Positions 15,922 to 24,330 of a DNA stretch of 34,938 nt are shown piece by piece. Each line of letters begins with the position of its first letter. Positions within the stretch are counted from its first letter, which is position 1. A model generated the notes under the pieces. That model worked only from the letters and a program-made list of their open reading frames with translations. It did not search any database and was not told the DNA's origin. Origin of the DNA: Candidatus Taylorbacteria bacterium RIFCSPHIGHO2_12_FULL_45_16 (GTDB lineage Bacteria; Patescibacteriota; Minisyncoccia; Phycocordibacterales; PALSA-1337); contig MHRT01000001.1 of assembly GCA_001821055.1 (NCBI GenBank), positions 91,868 to 126,805 of the forward strand, written 5' to 3'. A program made the translations under genes and the position numbers.

Positions 15922-16272
15922 TTAGATGCTCAGATCTTTCTTGATATCTTTCCAGTGTCCTTTCATGCGCTGAGCTAGAGCCATCACCTTCTTTGGATCT
16001 ATATTTTTGATGGTTTTATACTTATTGGCGATCTTAACTACTGCTGCCTTGTAGAGTTCTTCATTGAGGTCTTTGAGTTGCTCGATCTCATCCATGACTT
16101 CGGCTTTCATCTTGAGCATCCAACTTTTGAAAGCCTTTCGGTGTTGTGGTCCTTTTTTTGAGCCATAGAGATAATAGGCACCAGCGACTGTGGCAGCTAC
16201 AGCAGCGATACTTGCACCCATAGCGAAGGCGTGTGAAGAAGATTTCTTGGAAGGTGATTTTTTTGTAGGCAT
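15922..16272 (-). CDS. YtxH-like small membrane-anchored protein
   Basis: A 116-residue protein: a basic Ser/Lys-rich start (MPTKKSPSKKSSSHAF), one TM segment (AMGASIAAVAATVAGAYYLYG), then a charged helix (KAFKSWMLKMKAEVMDEIEQLKDLNEELYKAAVVKIANKY) resembling YtxH-type or coiled-coil stress proteins. The start is set at the ATG at 16272 because the upstream in-frame extension overlaps the neighbouring gene. It is probably cotranscribed with the membrane protein gene 28 bp upstream. Function is unknown. Confidence 0.7.
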   Translation of the reverse strand: MPTKKSPSKKSSSHAFAMGASIAAVAATVAGAYYLYGSKKGPQHRKAFKSWMLKMKAEVMDEIEQLKDLNEELYKAAVVKIANKYKTIKNIDPKKVMALAQRMKGHWKDIKKDLSI

Positions 16273-16300
16273 AATATATGTGGCTATAGATTGATAATGA

Positions 16301-16576
16301 CTATTTCTTGTCCTTGATACTCTTGCGGGTGAATAGATCGCGAAAGAGGCGAAAGATCCCCGCGAGACTGAGCTTGCCCTCGCGTATTTTGCCACGGAGG
16401 GCGTGAACATCCTCGACGACCAGGCCGCTTTCAGACCGTAACATGTCTGAAATCTTGTGTATGTTGTTGAGAATTTTAATTATAAATATAAGGGCGATGA
16501 TGAGGCCTATGGAGACAAGCACGACTGCGATCGAAGTGATAAAGAAAAATATATCGGCATGAATGAGTGTTTGCAT
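16301..16576 (-). CDS. Small membrane protein with C-terminal basic tail
   Basis: A 91-residue protein with a long N-terminal hydrophobic stretch (FFFITSIAVVLVSIGLIIALIFIIKIL), a helical middle (NNIHKISDMLRSESGLVVEDVHALRGKI) and a basic end (LFTRKSIKDKK). It looks like the small DUF948-like/phage-holin-like membrane proteins that pair with YtxH proteins, and here it heads a two-gene minus-strand unit with the YtxH-like gene. Function is unknown. Confidence 0.65.
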   Translation of the reverse strand: MQTLIHADIFFFITSIAVVLVSIGLIIALIFIIKILNNIHKISDMLRSESGLVVEDVHALRGKIREGKLSLAGIFRLFRDLFTRKSIKDKK

Positions 16577-16582
16577 GTTGCT

Positions 16583-16588
16583 ATCATA
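16583..16588 (-). promoter_or_regulatory. -10 box of the membrane-protein/YtxH unit, leaderless geometry
   Basis: On the minus strand TATGAT is followed by 6 nt and the ATG at 16576. Confidence 0.6.
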
Positions 16589-16632
16589 CTATACTTGGGA
16601 AGACGGCGCAGTAGGGGAATGGTTACAGAGAC

Positions 16633-16669
16633 TTGACAGGAATATACCATAGTATATACTTTGGTATAT
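16633..16669 (+). promoter_or_regulatory. Promoter and palindromic operator of toxin-antitoxin locus 1
   Basis: TTGACA at 16633-16638 and TATACT at 16655-16660 (16-nt spacer), with the ATG at 16668 (leaderless geometry). A near-perfect 28-bp palindrome at 16642-16669 has arms ATATACCA/TGGTATAT and core AGTATATACT. It covers the -10 and the start codon, a typical antitoxin autorepression site. Confidence 0.85.
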
Positions 16670-16946
16670 GACTACAAATACCAAGACACTTTTAACAGTA
16701 AAGACCGAAAAAAGCCTCAAACAAGCGGCGCAGGAGACCGCAGCCGAGCTCGGTTTTTCGCTCGGAACTCTTGTGAATGCGCTACTTAAACAATTTGTAC
16801 GTACCAAAGAGATTAATTTTTCCGCGTCATACACTCCAACTCCGTATCTTATTGCTGCTATTGAGGAAGCAGAAAAAGAATATGCTGAGGGTCGTTTACC
16901 CAAACCTCTTCCGCTCGATGAGTTTATTGCCAGACTTAATTCCTAA
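16668..16946 (+). CDS. RelB/DinJ-family antitoxin (locus 1)
   Basis: A 92-residue protein. The N-terminal ribbon-helix-helix region (TLLTVKTEKSLKQAAQETAAELGFSLGTLVNALLKQFV) should bind the operator as a dimer. The C-terminal part (PTPYLIAAIEEAEKEYAEGRLPKPLPLDEFIARL) is the kind of linear segment that wraps around YafQ/RelE-type toxins. It precedes the toxin by 17 bp. It sits in the gap between rpsG and fusA. Confidence 0.88.
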   Translation: MTTNTKTLLTVKTEKSLKQAAQETAAELGFSLGTLVNALLKQFVRTKEINFSASYTPTPYLIAAIEEAEKEYAEGRLPKPLPLDEFIARLNS

Positions 16947-16963
16947 AATGTTTTACTACAGAC

Positions 16964-17227
16964 ATGCTTTTTACCCAGTCTTCACGTTTTGAGAAAGAAT
17001 ATAAGAAACTTCCCAAAAAGTTGAAGGATAAAATTGTTGAACGATTAAAGATCTTTGTCACCAACGAATTTGATCCGCTTCTAAATAACCACATGGTCAA
17101 GTATAAATATGAAGGACACAGAAGTATTAATCTGACTGGTGACTGGCGGATCTTATATAAGAAAATCGACCATAAAACCTATGAGCTATATGCAGTTGGT
17201 ACGCATCATCAATTGTTTGGGAAGTGA
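16964..17227 (+). CDS. YafQ/RelE-type mRNA interferase toxin (locus 1)
   Basis: An 87-residue RelE-superfamily protein: SSRFEKEYKKLPKKLKDKIVERLKIF, then the core KYEGHRSINLTGDWRILYKK and the terminal AVGTHHQLFG. The His near the end and the D-W-R-I-L-Y strand match YafQ-type active sites (family knowledge: ribosome-dependent mRNA cleavage). It has no Shine-Dalgarno sequence, so translation probably depends on the upstream antitoxin. Its partner is the antitoxin at 16668-16946. Confidence 0.88.
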   Translation: MLFTQSSRFEKEYKKLPKKLKDKIVERLKIFVTNEFDPLLNNHMVKYKYEGHRSINLTGDWRILYKKIDHKTYELYAVGTHHQLFGK

Positions 17228-17251
17228 TTATAGGCATTTATTTTTTATGAC

Positions 17252-17482
17252 ATGATAAACATCCAAGGACCAATAATTTTAATTCAAAAAACGCTGATTA
17301 TCCGTACATGCCGTCGTTGCGGATGCTCGCTTGACGTAATTTTGTGCAGTGATGAAACATATGAGGGCGGTCATTATTTTGGATTTGGACAACCGCATGT
17401 GGATGAGGAAGGAGTGTGGTTTTGTGAGTTGTGTTATATGAGGAAGTTTGAAAAAACGAGAAAAAGTACTCTTGTGTTATAA
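17252..17482 (+). CDS. Small protein with two CxxC motifs, unknown function
   Basis: A 76-residue frame with a CRRC at residues about 20-23 (RTCRRCGCSLDVILC) and a CELC near the C-terminus (GVWFCELCYMRKFEK), the spacing of a zinc ribbon. An acidic/Gly segment lies between (SDETYEGGHYFGFGQPHVDEEG). It starts 24 bp after the toxin. A weak TATTTT lies at 17239-17244. It may be a third gene of locus 1 or an independent small protein; no family is recognised. Confidence 0.5.
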   Translation: MINIQGPIILIQKTLIIRTCRRCGCSLDVILCSDETYEGGHYFGFGQPHVDEEGVWFCELCYMRKFEKTRKSTLVL

Positions 17483-17483
17483 T
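17475..17483 (+). promoter_or_regulatory. Extended -10 promoter, leaderless geometry
   Basis: TGTTATAAT, 6 nt spacer, ATG at 17490. It lies inside the end of the preceding small gene and argues for a start at 17490, not at the in-frame ATG at 17448. Confidence 0.7.
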
Positions 17484-17489
17484 TTGGGC

Positions 17490-17879
17490 ATGAATAAAAT
17501 AACATTGAGTATAGTATCTTTTATAATCTTCTCCATCGTATTTGATATCATTTTGTTTTTGATTGATAAAAATATGCTTACAGATTTGTTATCAAAACCA
17601 CTTAATAGCGGTGTGATCATTTTATTTCTTCCAGCACTTGTGGCTACAATATCACTTCAAAAAAATTTACGACAATCTATTATTACTTCTATCTTGATTA
17701 TCGTGGTATACACAGCTCTATTTCTTGGCTTATTTGCTAATTGGAATTCCGAGTATGCTGGCATGAACCTTATTACTGTACCCATATTTATATTTGCATT
17801 CGCTTTAGGAGGGGCTCTTATTGGTTCATTTTGTAAACATATTCGTAATAAATTTTACAAAAATACCGTATCAAATTAA
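17490..17879 (+). CDS. Four-helix membrane protein, unknown function
   Basis: A 129-residue protein with four predicted TM segments: SIVSFIIFSIVFDIILFLI, SGVIILFLPALVATI, SIITSILIIVVYTALFLGLF and LITVPIFIFAFALGGALIGSF. It has a short basic C-terminus. No signature motif is recognised. It lies between toxin-antitoxin locus 1 and fusA. Confidence 0.65.
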   Translation: MNKITLSIVSFIIFSIVFDIILFLIDKNMLTDLLSKPLNSGVIILFLPALVATISLQKNLRQSIITSILIIVVYTALFLGLFANWNSEYAGMNLITVPIFIFAFALGGALIGSFCKHIRNKFYKNTVSN

Positions 17880-18039
17880 CAGGATTATATGATCCAGTTC
17901 AGTATTTGATTATTTTCTCATTTTCCTGTACATTACCCTCTACATAAAGCCTCGGCGCTTTTTTAATTCCGCCGATATTTTGCATCATTTATTACTAAAT
18001 TTGGCCCTAATTATCATTACGGCCACCCATTAATCCCAA

Positions 18040-20205
18040 ATGAACCGCGACTACCCACTAGAAAAAGTACGCAACTTCGGCATCATCGCTCACATCGATG
18101 CTGGCAAAACTACCACCTCGGAACGCATCCTGTACTACACCGGCATGATCCACAAGATCGGCGAGGTGCATGAAGGTGAGACGGTCACGGACTGGATGGA
18201 GCAGGAACGCGAACGCGGCATCACGATCACGGCGGCGGCCATTACCTGTTTTTGGAATCCGAGCTATAGGCGCGGCCTAAAAGGCGCTGATGGCAAAGAC
18301 GATGTCAGCAAAAAGGTCCGCTTCAACATCATCGATACTCCAGGACACATCGACTTTACGGTAGAAGTGAAGCGTTCTTTACGCGTACTCGATGGAGCAG
18401 TCGTCGTTTTTGACGGAGTTGCTGGAGTGGAACCACAATCAGAGACCAACTGGCGCTATGCCGATGAGAGCAAGGTTCCTCGTCTTTGCTTCATCAACAA
18501 GCTCGATCGCACTGGTGCGTCATTTGAGAAATCATACAAATCTATTTTGGAGCGCTTGAACAAGAACGCCGTTCGTTTTCAAATCCCTATCGGTTTGGAA
18601 GGAGATCATGTCGGTGTCGTGGATCTTTTGAGAATGAAAGCCTACTACTTTGAGGGGGAGAAGGGTATTGATGTCATTGAAAAGGAGATTCCGACAGATC
18701 TCTTGGAAGACGCCAAGAAATACCGCGCCGAAATGATTGAAAAAGTCGTGGAAACCGATGATGTGGCTATGCAAAATTTTCTTGACGGCAAAGAAATTTC
18801 CATTGCAGAATTCAAGGCTGTTGCTCGCAAGGCGGTAATAAATAACAAAATTTTTCCGGTTTTTACCGGCTCAGCCCTCAAAAATGTCGGCGTTCAGCTC
18901 ATTCTTGACGCGGTTGTTGACTATCTCCCGTCACCTTTGGACATTCCAGCCATCCGAGGCATTGATCCAAATACCGGAGCAGAGGTCTTTCGTCATGCCG
19001 ATGACAAGGAACCTTTCTCAGCTTTAGCATTCAAATTGCAAAATGATCCATTCGTCGGTGCCCTTACTTTCTTCCGTGTTTATTCCGGAACGATTGAAGC
19101 TGGTTCTTACATCTACAACTCCACCACTGGCAAGAGAGAACGTCTCGGCCGTATTGTCCGCCTTCAAGCTGACAAGCGCGAAGAGGTCAAGAAAGTTTTT
19201 GCCGGAGAGATCGCCGCGGCTGTTGGATTGAAAGATGCTCTAACCTCGCACACTTTCTGCGATGAAGACAAGCCGATAGTCTTGGAGACTATCAAATTCA
19301 TGGAGCCGGTCGTGTCCCTGCGCATTGAACCGAGGACCAAGGCCGACCAAGAGAAGATGGGCATGGCACTCCGCAAACTTGGCAATGAAGATCCGACATT
19401 CAGAGTTACGAGTAACCAAGAGACTGGCGAAACTATCATTTCTGGCATGGGAGAGCTTCATCTTGAAATCATGGTTGATCGCATGAAGCGTGAATTTGGC
19501 GTTGAAGCCAATGTCGGCGAGCCACAGGTGGCATATCGCGAGACCATCCTTGGCAGTGCCGAAGCTGAACACAAATACATCAAACAGACCGGCGGTAAGG
19601 GTCAATACGGCCATGTCCGTCTCAACTTGAAGCCGATGCAGCCGTTGGTTGAGGGCGAAAAGATCAAAAAGAACGTTAGCCGCTATGATGATTTTGAATT
19701 TGTTAATTCCATCAAAGGAGGCGTCATCCCCAATGAGTTTATTCCGGCAGTTGAAAAGGGAGTCCATGAAGCTATGGATAGAGGTATTGTTGCTGGTTTC
19801 AAGATGGTCAATATTTCCTGCGAACTGACTTTCGGTTCGTACCACGATGTTGACTCATCCGAGATTGCCTACAAGATTGCCGCTTCACAAGCATTCCAAG
19901 ATGCCGCCAAGCGTGCCAAGCCGGTTATTCTAGAACCTATCATGAAACTGGAGATCGTCGCTCCGGAAAAATACATCGGTGACATCAACGGTTCCATCGC
20001 TTCCAAGCGCGGCCAAGTCGAAGGTTCTGAACCTCGCGGCCAAGCCATCGCTATTCACGCCAAAGTTCCACTCTCGGAGATGTTTGGCTACACCACAGCT
20101 CTTCGTTCGATGACCTCTGGTCAGGGAAGCGCCATGATGGAATTTGATCACTATGAAGTTGTGCCGGGAAACGTCGAGAAGGAGATTGTCGAGAAGAGGA
20201 AATAA
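18040..20205 (+). CDS. fusA: Elongation factor G
   Basis: The translocase GTPase, 721 residues. G1 is AHIDAGKTTTSERILYYTG, switch I contains RGITITAAAITCFW, G3 is DTPGHIDFTVEV, G4 is NKLD and G5 is GSALKN. Domain IV carries GGKGQYGHVRLNLKP and VPLSEMFGYTTALRSMTSGQGS. A basic insert of about 15 residues (YRRGLKGADGKDDVSKK) follows switch I, longer than in Thermus and slightly longer than in E. coli. No leaderless -10 or Shine-Dalgarno sequence is evident before the ATG; the 160-bp upstream gap shows no other feature. It is flanked on both sides by toxin-antitoxin loci. Confidence 0.97.
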   Translation: MNRDYPLEKVRNFGIIAHIDAGKTTTSERILYYTGMIHKIGEVHEGETVTDWMEQERERGITITAAAITCFWNPSYRRGLKGADGKDDVSKKVRFNIIDTPGHIDFTVEVKRSLRVLDGAVVVFDGVAGVEPQSETNWRYADESKVPRLCFINKLDRTGASFEKSYKSILERLNKNAVRFQIPIGLEGDHVGVVDLLRMKAYYFEGEKGIDVIEKEIPTDLLEDAKKYRAEMIEKVVETDDVAMQNFLDGKEISIAEFKAVARKAVINNKIFPVFTGSALKNVGVQLILDAVVDYLPSPLDIPAIRGIDPNTGAEVFRHADDKEPFSALAFKLQNDPFVGALTFFRVYSGTIEAGSYIYNSTTGKRERLGRIVRLQADKREEVKKVFAGEIAAAVGLKDALTSHTFCDEDKPIVLETIKFMEPVVSLRIEPRTKADQEKMGMALRKLGNEDPTFRVTSNQETGETIISGMGELHLEIMVDRMKREFGVEANVGEPQVAYRETILGSAEAEHKYIKQTGGKGQYGHVRLNLKPMQPLVEGEKIKKNVSRYDDFEFVNSIKGGVIPNEFIPAVEKGVHEAMDRGIVAGFKMVNISCELTFGSYHDVDSSEIAYKIAASQAFQDAAKRAKPVILEPIMKLEIVAPEKYIGDINGSIASKRGQVEGSEPRGQAIAIHAKVPLSEMFGYTTALRSMTSGQGSAMMEFDHYEVVPGNVEKEIVEKRK

Positions 20206-20239
20206 ATCCGTAAGATATGGCAGCTTATTTTGTCGGTGC

Positions 20240-20276
20240 TTGACATCTGAATAACCGTTGTATATACTTCGGTTAT
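20240..20276 (+). promoter_or_regulatory. Promoter and palindromic operator of toxin-antitoxin locus 2
   Basis: TTGACA at 20240-20245, 17-nt spacer, TATACT at 20263-20268, ATG at 20275 (6-nt spacer, leaderless). The inverted repeat ATAACCG/CGGTTAT at 20251-20276 surrounds a GTATATAC core, the same core and the same flank pattern as at locus 1. Confidence 0.87.
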
Positions 20277-20547
20277 GAAAACAGTCATAAACATAAAAGT
20301 AGATCGTGATATCAAGGAACATGCTTTCAAGGTGGCGAAAAACATGGGCCTTCCTTTGAGCACCATTATCAACGCTTTCCTGAAGAAGTTCATCGCTGAC
20401 CAGAGTATCACTTTTACCGCGCCCCTCAAGCCCTCCAAGAATCTTGAGAAGATCCTGAAGAGAGCAGATAAGGATATAAAAATGGGTCGAAACCTGTCTC
20501 CGGTTTTTACGAATGTTGAAGATATGATGGCCTATCTCAATAAGTAA
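20275..20547 (+). CDS. RelB/DinJ-family antitoxin (locus 2)
   Basis: A 90-residue protein. The N-terminal ribbon-helix-helix part is TVINIKVDRDIKEHAFKVAKNMGLPLSTIINAFLKKFI. The C-terminal toxin-binding part is KPSKNLEKILKRADKDIKMGRN and ends FTNVEDMMAYLNK. It is clearly related to the locus 1 antitoxin (VNALLKQFV versus INAFLKKFI at equivalent positions) but diverged. It lies 69 bp after fusA and 18 bp before its toxin. Confidence 0.88.
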   Translation: MKTVINIKVDRDIKEHAFKVAKNMGLPLSTIINAFLKKFIADQSITFTAPLKPSKNLEKILKRADKDIKMGRNLSPVFTNVEDMMAYLNK

Positions 20548-20565
20548 TTTCCATGAAATATCTTA

Positions 20566-20832
20566 ATGAAAATAAGCGGATTCATATTGCACAAAGATTT
20601 CAAGAAAACCTTCTCGAAACTACAGCGGGGTATTAAAGATACCTTCGAAGAAAGATCTTCGATATTTATCTCACAACCGTCACATATAGTGCTCAACAAT
20701 CACCCTCTGGGCGGCACGTGGGAAGACCATTGGAGTATCAATATCACCGGAGACATAAGAGCGATTTACAGGATTGAAGAAAATATCGCGATTTTCGTGG
20801 CTATCAGGACACACGGTCAGCTATATAAATAG
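20566..20832 (+). CDS. YafQ/RelE-type mRNA interferase toxin (locus 2)
   Basis: An 88-residue RelE-superfamily toxin: LHKDFKKTFSKLQRGIKDTFEERSSIF, core HPLGGTWEDHWSINITGDIRAIYRIEE, terminal IRTHGQLYK with the conserved terminal His. It resembles the locus 1 toxin in the SINLTGDWRILY/SINITGDIRAIY strand and the THHQLFG/THGQLYK end. The start at 20566 was chosen because the other ATG nearby (20553) is out of frame. The expected role is ribosome-dependent mRNA cleavage during stress (family knowledge). Confidence 0.87.
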   Translation: MKISGFILHKDFKKTFSKLQRGIKDTFEERSSIFISQPSHIVLNNHPLGGTWEDHWSINITGDIRAIYRIEENIAIFVAIRTHGQLYK

Positions 20833-20966
20833 GTTCTTTGCTCATTGTGTCTGTGCATAACCCGCTTTTGAGAATATGGAGGGGGTGTTACTATATGGTC
20901 AGTAATTAGAGTTTCATCAACTTGATTGTTATTGTCTTTATTAATTCACTCTAAATTTTTATTGAA

Positions 20967-23900
20967 ATGAAAAAATCAATTCTCTCGTTTGTTATCCCGC
21001 TAGCGGTCTTCACCCTTGTGGCTGTTCTCGTTGTGCCAGGTAATGTCGGGGCGCAAGTCACTATACCCACAATTCAAGTTGTTTCACCTAATGGTGGTGA
21101 GCATTACAATGTTGGAGATACCATAAAAATCATAGTCAGAACGTCAAACTTACCATCCTTGACAAAAGTTCAGGTAGCACTGTCATCCGCTGGGGGGATG
21201 AAGGCCCTCAATGATTTAAATGATAGAGCGGGTGCCATTGGAGATGAGTGGACTTTCTTGTACAAAGTTGATCACAGTTTTTTTGTGACGCCGACGAAGA
21301 TATATGCATGGTTATGGGGTCCCTACGTGTATAATCCTTTGTATGATGATTACAGCGATAATTATTTCACCATTTCAGATGTTACTAATCCCACAATCAA
21401 CATAACTTCCAATCCCAACACGATTATTTTGGGTGAATCTTCGGTAGTTTCTTGGACTGCAACAAGCGAGAAGATATGTAGCAATATTGTTAGCTGTACG
21501 AATACCCAAACAATATGCTCTAGCAATTTTTTCGGTATTTCTTCTTCGGAATCATTATCTGGTAGCCGAACAGTTATTCCGAAAACAATAGGAATTATCC
21601 CCTTTTCATTGATTTGTAAGGGCGTAAATGGGACGCTTGTGCAAGCGACAACTACTATTAGTGTTGACCCCGTACCGAGTCCTTCCGTCACCGTTATTTC
21701 GCCAAATGGAGGAGAAGAATTGCGGATAGGTAAGATGTACGAAATAAAATGGGACGGTAGAAACTTCCCGGCTGATAACATGGTCGGGATTGCACTTGTG
21801 AATGAGGCAACTGTGAACACGTATCTACATGATCTCACTAATTACCTCTTTGATAATAAAATAACTACAGGTTCCGTGAGTTGGACTGTTCCTGATACAA
21901 TCACTCCTGGCAAATATCGTCTAAGGATGTTTTGTGGAATAAATGGCACGGATCGTTATTGTAGTGAAGATGGCTCTCTCGACAGTAACCCTCAATCACA
22001 AGACTATAGTGATTCGTTTTTTACCATCACTTCCACTCCGCCAACTTCCTGCTACAACTTCAGCGTCAATCTCCAGATCGGTTCCCGTGGTGACGATGTA
22101 ACCGCACTTCAAAAGTTCCTCATAGCTAAGGGATTTTCCATTAGCGAAGGAGTCACGGGCTATTTTAGCTATGGAACATTTACCGCTTTAACAAAATACC
22201 AAAGAAGTGTCGGTCTTCCCGCAACCGGTTTCTTTGGTCCGTTGACTAGGGCGAAGGTAAATAAGGATTGTCAATCTACCCCTGTAATCAATATCTCCTG
22301 GAGTAATGGTACAGACAAGGTGCTTGTTGGTCTGGTTGATAGCAGGTTTGAGAAAGATGGAACAGTATTGGGATGGATTCTACTTGATCAGAAACCCAAT
22401 GGTTCATTTGCCTGGAATGGACAAAGTATAAGTGATCTGAGTGGAAAAGTATCGTGGCCACCGCTTTCTTTGTCTTCAGGGCCGTTTCGTATTATCGCGG
22501 TTACGGCAGGTTCCGGCAAAAATTATTGTTTAGATTATAAACCAGAGTGTAGTATTGTTCTCAGTGAATACTTTAATATCTCAAATGAAAAAATTGATAT
22601 TAGACTTGAACCATTTATTTCAAATCAAAATTACGTCACTGTCACCAATCCTAGCGCAGGTGAAGTTCTTCAGACTGGATTTCAGTACAAAATCATCTGG
22701 ACAACCAACTCTCTTGATAAGGATCAATTGTTTGATATTACGGAATTTTCCGATAGCGGTAAAAGTTTGATTGCCGAAGGGGTCACGACGATGAATTGCA
22801 CCCAAGTTGTCTATGTCAGACCTGGAGAAAATAAATATACCTGTATCACAGATTGGATTCCGAAACAGGTCTCGTCAAAATCCCGATTGGTTGTTAGCAA
22901 GCGTGGGACGAATGAAGTGGGATATTCGGGAAGTTTCTCTGTTGTATCTAAGACAGGTACAGGGCCTTCCATCACCGTCCTTTCGCCGAATGGGGGAGAA
23001 TCTTGGACAAGAGGGACGACTCAGACGATAAAGTGGAATGACAATACGCCTATTCCAGCCTGTCCGACTGGAGCATACTGCACCCAACCCGCCCCCAAAT
23101 CTTATGACGTCAAACTGGCTCCATATTATCCACCATGCACAGGAAGGGTATGTCCTGCTTATCCATACATTGCACCTTACCCAATCGCTATTGGTATAAG
23201 CAAGCCATCTTATGAGTGGAATGTTGGTCTTACCAAAGGCGACGTGACGGCTCCTGACGGTTCTTATAAAGTTCAAATATGTCAGACTGGCACAAACACT
23301 TGCGACTTCAGCGACTCTTTCTTCACCATAGATTCTCGAACTATCAAGCCATCCATCAGCATAACAAGCCCAAATGGTGGAGAGGTATGGTATGGGAATA
23401 ATTCATATCAGTTGAGATGGAGAAGTGTAAATATGCCCAATGATGGTTATTTGAGAGCTCTTCTCATCGCACGTGATGGATCAACCTTTGATTCTCTTGT
23501 AAATAAGAGTTCCCCAGGAGAGATTTGTGTAATTGCCACTGAAGCGAATAAATCTTGTGTATCAATAAATTCTGGTTCTGTAACAATTCCGATTCTTGAT
23601 GGCTGGATAACCCCAGGTGAATATAAAGTTCGAATTGGTTGTTTTAAAATGAACTCACAAATTCCTTGTACAAATTATTTTGGTGAGACAGGAGATGAAA
23701 GCGATTCTTATTTCACTATTGCTTCTGAAATTTCCACCAACCCTCCTCCAACTCCTATACCCACTCCAACACCAACCCCAGTAAACCTCATCACTTCCTT
23801 CACTCAAGGCACGGCATATTCCTACGACAACTTCACAAAATCAGGCAACAGCATCACTTCAGCCGTTGAATCATCTGCCAATATCGGTGGAGCCATCTCC

Positions 23901-24251
23901 AACCGTCTCACATTAGATACTTCCAAGAAGTATAAGCTGACCTATACCCTCAATCTTAACTCCGGCACGGCTCCGAACATTCGTTTTGTCTCTGGCTCTG
24001 ATGGTAGAAGCTCAATCTATCTTACCGCAAGCAATACTAGAGCTCTGGATCAAATCGCCCAAAACGGCACCAATTCGGTAACCTTTACTCCCTCAAAGAC
24101 AAATGGTTACATTGAAATCTCCGTTGGAAGCGGCTCAAAAACTGACTTTTCCATGAGCAATATTTCTCTTGAAGAAGTCGGACCTTCAGCCCAGAGCGTC
24201 TCTTTTACGGCTCTAGTATTCGAAGCTATTGAAAAGTGGCTGGGGAGATAG
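20967..24251 (+). CDS. Large secreted multidomain protein with SPNGGE repeats and peptidoglycan-binding domain
   Basis: A 1094-residue exported protein. It has a signal peptide (about 1-30, SFVIPLAVFTLVAVLVVPGNVGAQ), then beta-sandwich modules that open with S-P-N-G-G-E: about 36-135, 236-352, 666-785 and 795-915, plus a variant NPSAGEVLQTG at about 555-660. These resemble Kre9/KNH-type surface domains. An Ig-like module at about 138-233 has several Cys. A PG_binding_1 domain (about 361-430) has LQIGSRGDDVTALQKFLIAKG and GFFGPLTRAKVN. A Pro/Thr linker (about 925-945) leads to a C-terminal domain shared with the protein at 30386-31435 and an amphipathic tail (TALVFEAIEKWLGR). It is probably cell-wall attached and surface exposed. 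The upstream 134 bp has a possible TTGATT/TAAATT promoter. Confidence 0.8.
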   Translation: MKKSILSFVIPLAVFTLVAVLVVPGNVGAQVTIPTIQVVSPNGGEHYNVGDTIKIIVRTSNLPSLTKVQVALSSAGGMKALNDLNDRAGAIGDEWTFLYKVDHSFFVTPTKIYAWLWGPYVYNPLYDDYSDNYFTISDVTNPTINITSNPNTIILGESSVVSWTATSEKICSNIVSCTNTQTICSSNFFGISSSESLSGSRTVIPKTIGIIPFSLICKGVNGTLVQATTTISVDPVPSPSVTVISPNGGEELRIGKMYEIKWDGRNFPADNMVGIALVNEATVNTYLHDLTNYLFDNKITTGSVSWTVPDTITPGKYRLRMFCGINGTDRYCSEDGSLDSNPQSQDYSDSFFTITSTPPTSCYNFSVNLQIGSRGDDVTALQKFLIAKGFSISEGVTGYFSYGTFTALTKYQRSVGLPATGFFGPLTRAKVNKDCQSTPVINISWSNGTDKVLVGLVDSRFEKDGTVLGWILLDQKPNGSFAWNGQSISDLSGKVSWPPLSLSSGPFRIIAVTAGSGKNYCLDYKPECSIVLSEYFNISNEKIDIRLEPFISNQNYVTVTNPSAGEVLQTGFQYKIIWTTNSLDKDQLFDITEFSDSGKSLIAEGVTTMNCTQVVYVRPGENKYTCITDWIPKQVSSKSRLVVSKRGTNEVGYSGSFSVVSKTGTGPSITVLSPNGGESWTRGTTQTIKWNDNTPIPACPTGAYCTQPAPKSYDVKLAPYYPPCTGRVCPAYPYIAPYPIAIGISKPSYEWNVGLTKGDVTAPDGSYKVQICQTGTNTCDFSDSFFTIDSRTIKPSISITSPNGGEVWYGNNSYQLRWRSVNMPNDGYLRALLIARDGSTFDSLVNKSSPGEICVIATEANKSCVSINSGSVTIPILDGWITPGEYKVRIGCFKMNSQIPCTNYFGETGDESDSYFTIASEISTNPPPTPIPTPTPTPVNLITSFTQGTAYSYDNFTKSGNSITSAVESSANIGGAISNRLTLDTSKKYKLTYTLNLNSGTAPNIRFVSGSDGRSSIYLTASNTRALDQIAQNGTNSVTFTPSKTNGYIEISVGSGSKTDFSMSNISLEEVGPSAQSVSFTALVFEAIEKWLGR

Positions 24252-24260
24252 ATTCAAGAA

Positions 24261-24305
24261 AGGCGTAGGGTAGACCTACGCCTCACTCCCGCAGTTGCGG
24301 GAGTG
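24261..24305. terminator. Two adjacent perfect hairpins after the secreted-protein gene
   Basis: AGGCGTAGG (24261-24269) pairs with CCTACGCCT (24275-24283), then CACTCCCGC (24284-24292) pairs with GCGGGAGTG (24297-24305). The loops are 5 and 4 nt. Only three T follow, so termination is plausible but not textbook. Confidence 0.6.
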
Positions 24306-24317
24306 TTTCCTACAGGC

Positions 24318-24323
24318 TAAACT
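24318..24323 (+). promoter_or_regulatory. Possible -10 box of the adenylate-kinase-like gene
   Basis: TAAACT, 7-nt spacer, ATG at 24331. It is weaker than the other boxes but has the same geometry. Confidence 0.4.
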
Positions 24324-24330
24324 ATCTATA

